Source: Planctomycetota bacterium
GTDB taxonomy: Bacteria; Planctomycetota; UBA1135; GCA-002686595
Direction of reading: 5' to 3'
Assembly: GCA_016779205.1 (NCBI GenBank)
Contig: JADHOC010000002.1
Coordinates: forward strand, 1-64,000
Length of the DNA stretch: 64,000 nt
A program made the translations under genes and the position numbers. The notes below the pieces were generated by a model, which had not been told where the DNA came from, did no database searches, and saw only the letters and a program-made list of their open reading frames with translations. Positions 61,134 through 64,000 of the stretch are shown piece after piece; the first letter of the stretch is position 1; every line of letters begins with the position of its first letter.

Positions 61134-62614
61134 TGACCATGAACGAACAGCAACAACGAGAAGGCCAGGGGCGCGCGTGTGACATGAGCCGGCGGCAGTT
61201 CCTCTGGAACTCGGCCGGGGGCTTCGGCTCGGTGGCCCTGACCGGGATGCTGGGCTCCGAGTTCCTCGCGTCGTCCGCGAGCGCGGCCGCCGGGGGCCCG
61301 AACCCGCTGGCGGGAAGGCCGATCACCTCGGCGGCGCTGGGTCGCGCCAAGCACGTGATCTTCCTCTTCATGTACGGCGGCCCGAGCCAGGTCGACACCT
61401 TCGACTACAAACCAGACCTCTACCGGCTCGACGGCAAGACCGTCAGCGTCCCCACCTTCGGGCGCGGGGGCAAGCGGGATGGGGGCCGGGTGGTCGGCCC
61501 CAAGTGGCGCTTCCGCCAGTACGGCGAGTGCGGCAAGTACGTCTCGGACCTCTTCCCGCACGTGGGGACCCAGGTGGACAAGATCGCCTTCCTCCACTCC
61601 ATGTACGCGGAGAGCCCGATCCACGGCTCGGCGCTCCTCAACATGAACTGCGGCCGCCTGATCTCCGGCCACCCCAGCCTGGGGTCCTGGGTGAACTACG
61701 GCCTGGGGACCATCAACAAGGACCTGCCCGGCTACGTCGTCATGCTCGACGAGGCTGGCGGCCCCATCAGCGGCGCCAAGAACTGGACCAACGGCTACAT
61801 GCCCGCGTCCCTCCAGGGGGTGCAGGTGCGCTCCGAGGGGACGCCGATCCTCGGGCTCGATCGGCCCGAGGGGATGACCGACGGGGCGCAGCGCGCGCTC
61901 CTCGATCACCTCCGATCGGAGAACGAGGCCCACGCCGCGAGCCGGGCGGGGAACGAGCAGCTGCAGGCGCGCATCGAGCAGTTCGAGCTGGCCTACCGCA
62001 TGCAGTCCACCGCCCCCGAGGCCGTGGACCTCGCCAGCGAGGACGAGGGCACCCGCGACCTCTACGGTCTCAACGACGAGAAGACCCGTCGCTTCGGCTC
62101 CAAGTGCCTGCTGGCACGGCGCCTGGTGGAGCGTGGCGTGCGCTTCGTGCAGGTGTACTCCGGCGGCGGGCACAACGACGACAACTGGGACGCCCACGGG
62201 GACCTGATCTTCAACCACACCCGTCACGCGGGCCGCACCGACAAGCCCATCGCGGGGCTGCTCATCGACCTCGAACGCCGCGGGCTCCTGGAGGAGACCC
62301 TGGTGGTGTGGGGCGGCGAGTTCGGGCGGCAGCCGACGGCGGAGTACGCCCAGGGCACGGGCCGCGACCACAACTCCTGGGGCTTCACCATGTGGATGGC
62401 CGGCGGCGGCATCAAGGGCGGCACCAGCGTCGGGCAGACGGACGAGCTTGGCTCGAAGGCCGTGGAGGACCGCTTCCACGTGCGCCGCCTGCACGCGACC
62501 ATCCTTCACCTGCTGGGGCTCGACCCGAACGGGCTGACGTACTTCTTCAACGGCCTCGACCAGAAGCTGGTGGGGACCGAGGGCGCCGAGCCGATCCACG
62601 AGGTCATCGCGTGA
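61133..62614 (+). CDS. DUF1501 family protein with Tat signal (copy 2)
   Basis: A 493-residue DUF1501 protein. The Tat signal MSRRQFLWNSAGGFGSVALTGML begins at about residue 18. HVIFLFMYGGPSQVDTFDYKP, the Asp/His-rich GGGHNDDNWDAHGDLI and VVWGGEFGRQPTAEYAQGTGRDHNSWGFTMWMAGGG are the family landmarks and probable metal ligands. The ATG at 61139 is an alternative start. The gene overlaps its neighbours by 1 nt upstream and 4 nt downstream, so all three are translationally coupled. As in copy 1, export and partnership with the cytochrome protein are expected from the family pattern. Confidence 0.93.
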   Translation: MTMNEQQQREGQGRACDMSRRQFLWNSAGGFGSVALTGMLGSEFLASSASAAAGGPNPLAGRPITSAALGRAKHVIFLFMYGGPSQVDTFDYKPDLYRLDGKTVSVPTFGRGGKRDGGRVVGPKWRFRQYGECGKYVSDLFPHVGTQVDKIAFLHSMYAESPIHGSALLNMNCGRLISGHPSLGSWVNYGLGTINKDLPGYVVMLDEAGGPISGAKNWTNGYMPASLQGVQVRSEGTPILGLDRPEGMTDGAQRALLDHLRSENEAHAASRAGNEQLQARIEQFELAYRMQSTAPEAVDLASEDEGTRDLYGLNDEKTRRFGSKCLLARRLVERGVRFVQVYSGGGHNDDNWDAHGDLIFNHTRHAGRTDKPIAGLLIDLERRGLLEETLVVWGGEFGRQPTAEYAQGTGRDHNSWGFTMWMAGGGIKGGTSVGQTDELGSKAVEDRFHVRRLHATILHLLGLDPNGLTYFFNGLDQKLVGTEGAEPIHEVIA

Positions 62615-64000
62615 TCGGACTCATCCTCGCGGCCGAGGAGGCCGCGTTCACGGCGGAGCAGTGGGGCGAGTTCTACGCCCGACTCCACCCGGTGCTGCTG
62701 CACTTCCCCATCGGGCTGTGCCTCGCCGCGCTCTTCATGGAGTGCGTCGCGCTCGTGTCGCCCCCTGCCCGCAGCACCCGGCGCTGGATGTACGGGCTGC
62801 TGGCCGCCTCGGCGGTCTTCGCGGCCTCAAGCGGCTGGATGCTGGGGGAGGGTGCGGACTACTCCGGCGAGCTGGTGGACGAGCACCGGCGCTTTGGCGT
62901 GGCGGCCGCCGTCCTGTCGCTGCTGGTGGCGACCCTCGACCTCATGGGGCGCGGCCGACGGGCCGCCGCTGCCCGCGGGACGCTCGCGCTCCTGTGCGCC
63001 GGCGTGATCGGGACCGCGGGGCACCACGGGGGGATGATCACCCACGGGCGGACCTTCCTCTCCGCCGCGGCGCCCGCCTGGCTGGCGCCGTACCTGACGG
63101 AGGAGAGCGAGGGGACGTCCGCTCGATCCGCTTCCGCCGGGGCCGCGGAGCTCTCCGCCGGTCAAGGGACCCAGGGCGCCGCGCAGGGGGCGGCGCCCGT
63201 GGCAGAGGACGAGTCGGCAGCCGGAGGGCTGGACGACGACGCGGGCCTCGAGCACCTGGTGTCCACGTTCCGCGCGCGCTGCTTCGAGTGTCACAACGAG
63301 GACAAGTCCAAGGGCGGCCTGCGGCTGGATGAGCTCGCGGGCTGGGAGGACGGCGTGGACCTGGAGTCACCGGAGGACAGCGAGCTGCTCTACCGGGTGC
63401 TCCTGCCCCGCGATGATGTGGACGCCATGCCGCCCAAGGGCGCGGCTCTGGACGAGGCGTCGATCAAGGCCCTCCGTGGCTGGATCGACGCCGGGGCGCC
63501 CACCGACGAGCTCGGGGCGCTGCTGGGAGCGGCGGCCGTGGTGGAGGAGAAGCAGGCCGCCACGATGGAGGAGCTGCGACGGGCCACGGGGGCGCGCATC
63601 GAGCCCATCGCCGAGGACCTGCTCCTCCCCATGGAGGCGCAGCGGCTCGAGGTGAGCTGGCGCCACGTGGACCGGGCCCCGAGCCCCGCCCAGGTGGGCG
63701 CCCTGGCCCCCCTCGCCGATCGGGTGGTGGACCTGGACCTCGCCCGGGCCGGGGTCGGCGACGCGACCCTCGCCGAGCTGCCCCCGATGCCGGCGCTGAG
63801 CCGGATTCACCTGGAGAACACCGCGGTCACCGACGCCGGGGTCGCAAGGGTGACCGAGCGCGCGCCCTCGCTGTCCTACGTCAACCTCCACTCCACGGCG
63901 GTGACGGTGGAGGCGCTCGGGTCCCTCTCGAGTCTCCAGGGCCTCCGCCGCCTGGTGCTCTTCGGGACGTCCATCGACGCGGCCCAGGCCGGCGCGTTCT
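62611..64000 (+). CDS. DUF2231-cytochrome c-LRR membrane protein, 3' end cut by the window
   Basis: The GTG at 62611 overlaps the DUF1501 stop by 4 nt, and the frame is open to the window edge (463 codons). Residues about 20-160 are a DUF2231-like membrane domain (HPVLLHFPIGLCLAALFME and three more helices). An Ala/Gly/Ser-rich linker follows, then a PSCyt1-like heme site CFECH (C224, C227, H228) with KGGLRLDEL and DAMPPKG. Leucine-rich repeats begin near residue 370 (VVDLDLARAGVGDATLAEL). It completes the second module and probably anchors it in the membrane with an outward cytochrome and LRR. Confidence 0.85.
   Translation, partial: MIGLILAAEEAAFTAEQWGEFYARLHPVLLHFPIGLCLAALFMECVALVSPPARSTRRWMYGLLAASAVFAASSGWMLGEGADYSGELVDEHRRFGVAAAVLSLLVATLDLMGRGRRAAAARGTLALLCAGVIGTAGHHGGMITHGRTFLSAAAPAWLAPYLTEESEGTSARSASAGAAELSAGQGTQGAAQGAAPVAEDESAAGGLDDDAGLEHLVSTFRARCFECHNEDKSKGGLRLDELAGWEDGVDLESPEDSELLYRVLLPRDDVDAMPPKGAALDEASIKALRGWIDAGAPTDELGALLGAAAVVEEKQAATMEELRRATGARIEPIAEDLLLPMEAQRLEVSWRHVDRAPSPAQVGALAPLADRVVDLDLARAGVGDATLAELPPMPALSRIHLENTAVTDAGVARVTERAPSLSYVNLHSTAVTVEALGSLSSLQGLRRLVLFGTSIDAAQAGAF

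Noticed and set aside
60812..62599. A 595-codon open frame on the minus strand opposite PSCyt/DUF1501 copy 2
   Set aside because: It is a shadow of confident coding sequence, with composition typical of antisense frames.

Overview
The window is a gene-dense, very GC-rich (roughly 70 %) bacterial chromosome segment. It points to a member of the Planctomycetota. Two DUF1549/DUF1553 cytochrome proteins (PSCyt1/PSD1 type) each sit next to a Tat-exported DUF1501 partner, a signature combination of that phylum. Secreted proteins share a private C-terminal module, and there are sulfatase-like and pseudopilin-like lipoproteins. Two features mark it as the origin-proximal chromosome: dnaA, a DnaA-box-rich gap, dnaN, dciA and gyrB at 10.7-16.9 kb, and parA, parB and three parS sites between 19.5 and 38 kb. 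I saw no rRNA, tRNA, CRISPR array, insertion sequence or prophage.

Left part (1-10.5 kb): a partial DUF2459 gene, a small M41-like metalloprotease, a site-2-protease homologue, scpA, trxA and fmt. These are followed by a convergent secreted protein and an MFS transporter, then rsmB, a membrane-anchored hypothetical and a short-chain dehydrogenase. An orphan type II secretion ATPase N-terminal (MshEN) protein meets the dehydrogenase tail to tail.

Replication block (10.7-17.1 kb): dnaA, the candidate origin, dnaN, dciA and gyrB all run on the minus strand; recF is absent and dciA lies between dnaN and gyrB. Good sigma-70-like promoters precede dnaA and dnaN.

Thiol block (17-27 kb): bshA is followed by a cysteine desulfurase. 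After parA and two membrane-protein genes comes a tightly overlapping operon, DUF502-pyrF-bshC-bshB1. bshA, bshB1 and bshC together predict complete bacillithiol synthesis.

Middle (27-39 kb): a duplicated secreted protein, hemW, an ankyrin protein and an RpoD-like sigma factor. The sigma factor is divergent from a protein that carries a C-terminal HPr domain. A phosphoesterase and a membrane protein precede parB, three parS sites, a 21-bp stem terminator and a membrane-anchored cyclophilin.

Right part (39-64 kb): secreted hypotheticals (one ending in a GspG-like pseudopilin domain), an acyltransferase, a DUF72 protein, a hydrolase and a degenerate GH20-like protein. Then come the first DUF1501/PSCyt pair, a sulfatase-fold lipoprotein with Thr in place of the formylglycine Cys, a sulfotransferase-like/aminotransferase pair, sodA, and the second PSCyt-DUF1501 module. 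The last of these is followed by a DUF2231-cytochrome-LRR gene that runs off the window. At least eight genes have a TANNNT hexamer ending 6-8 nt before the start codon, suggesting that leaderless transcription is common in this genome.
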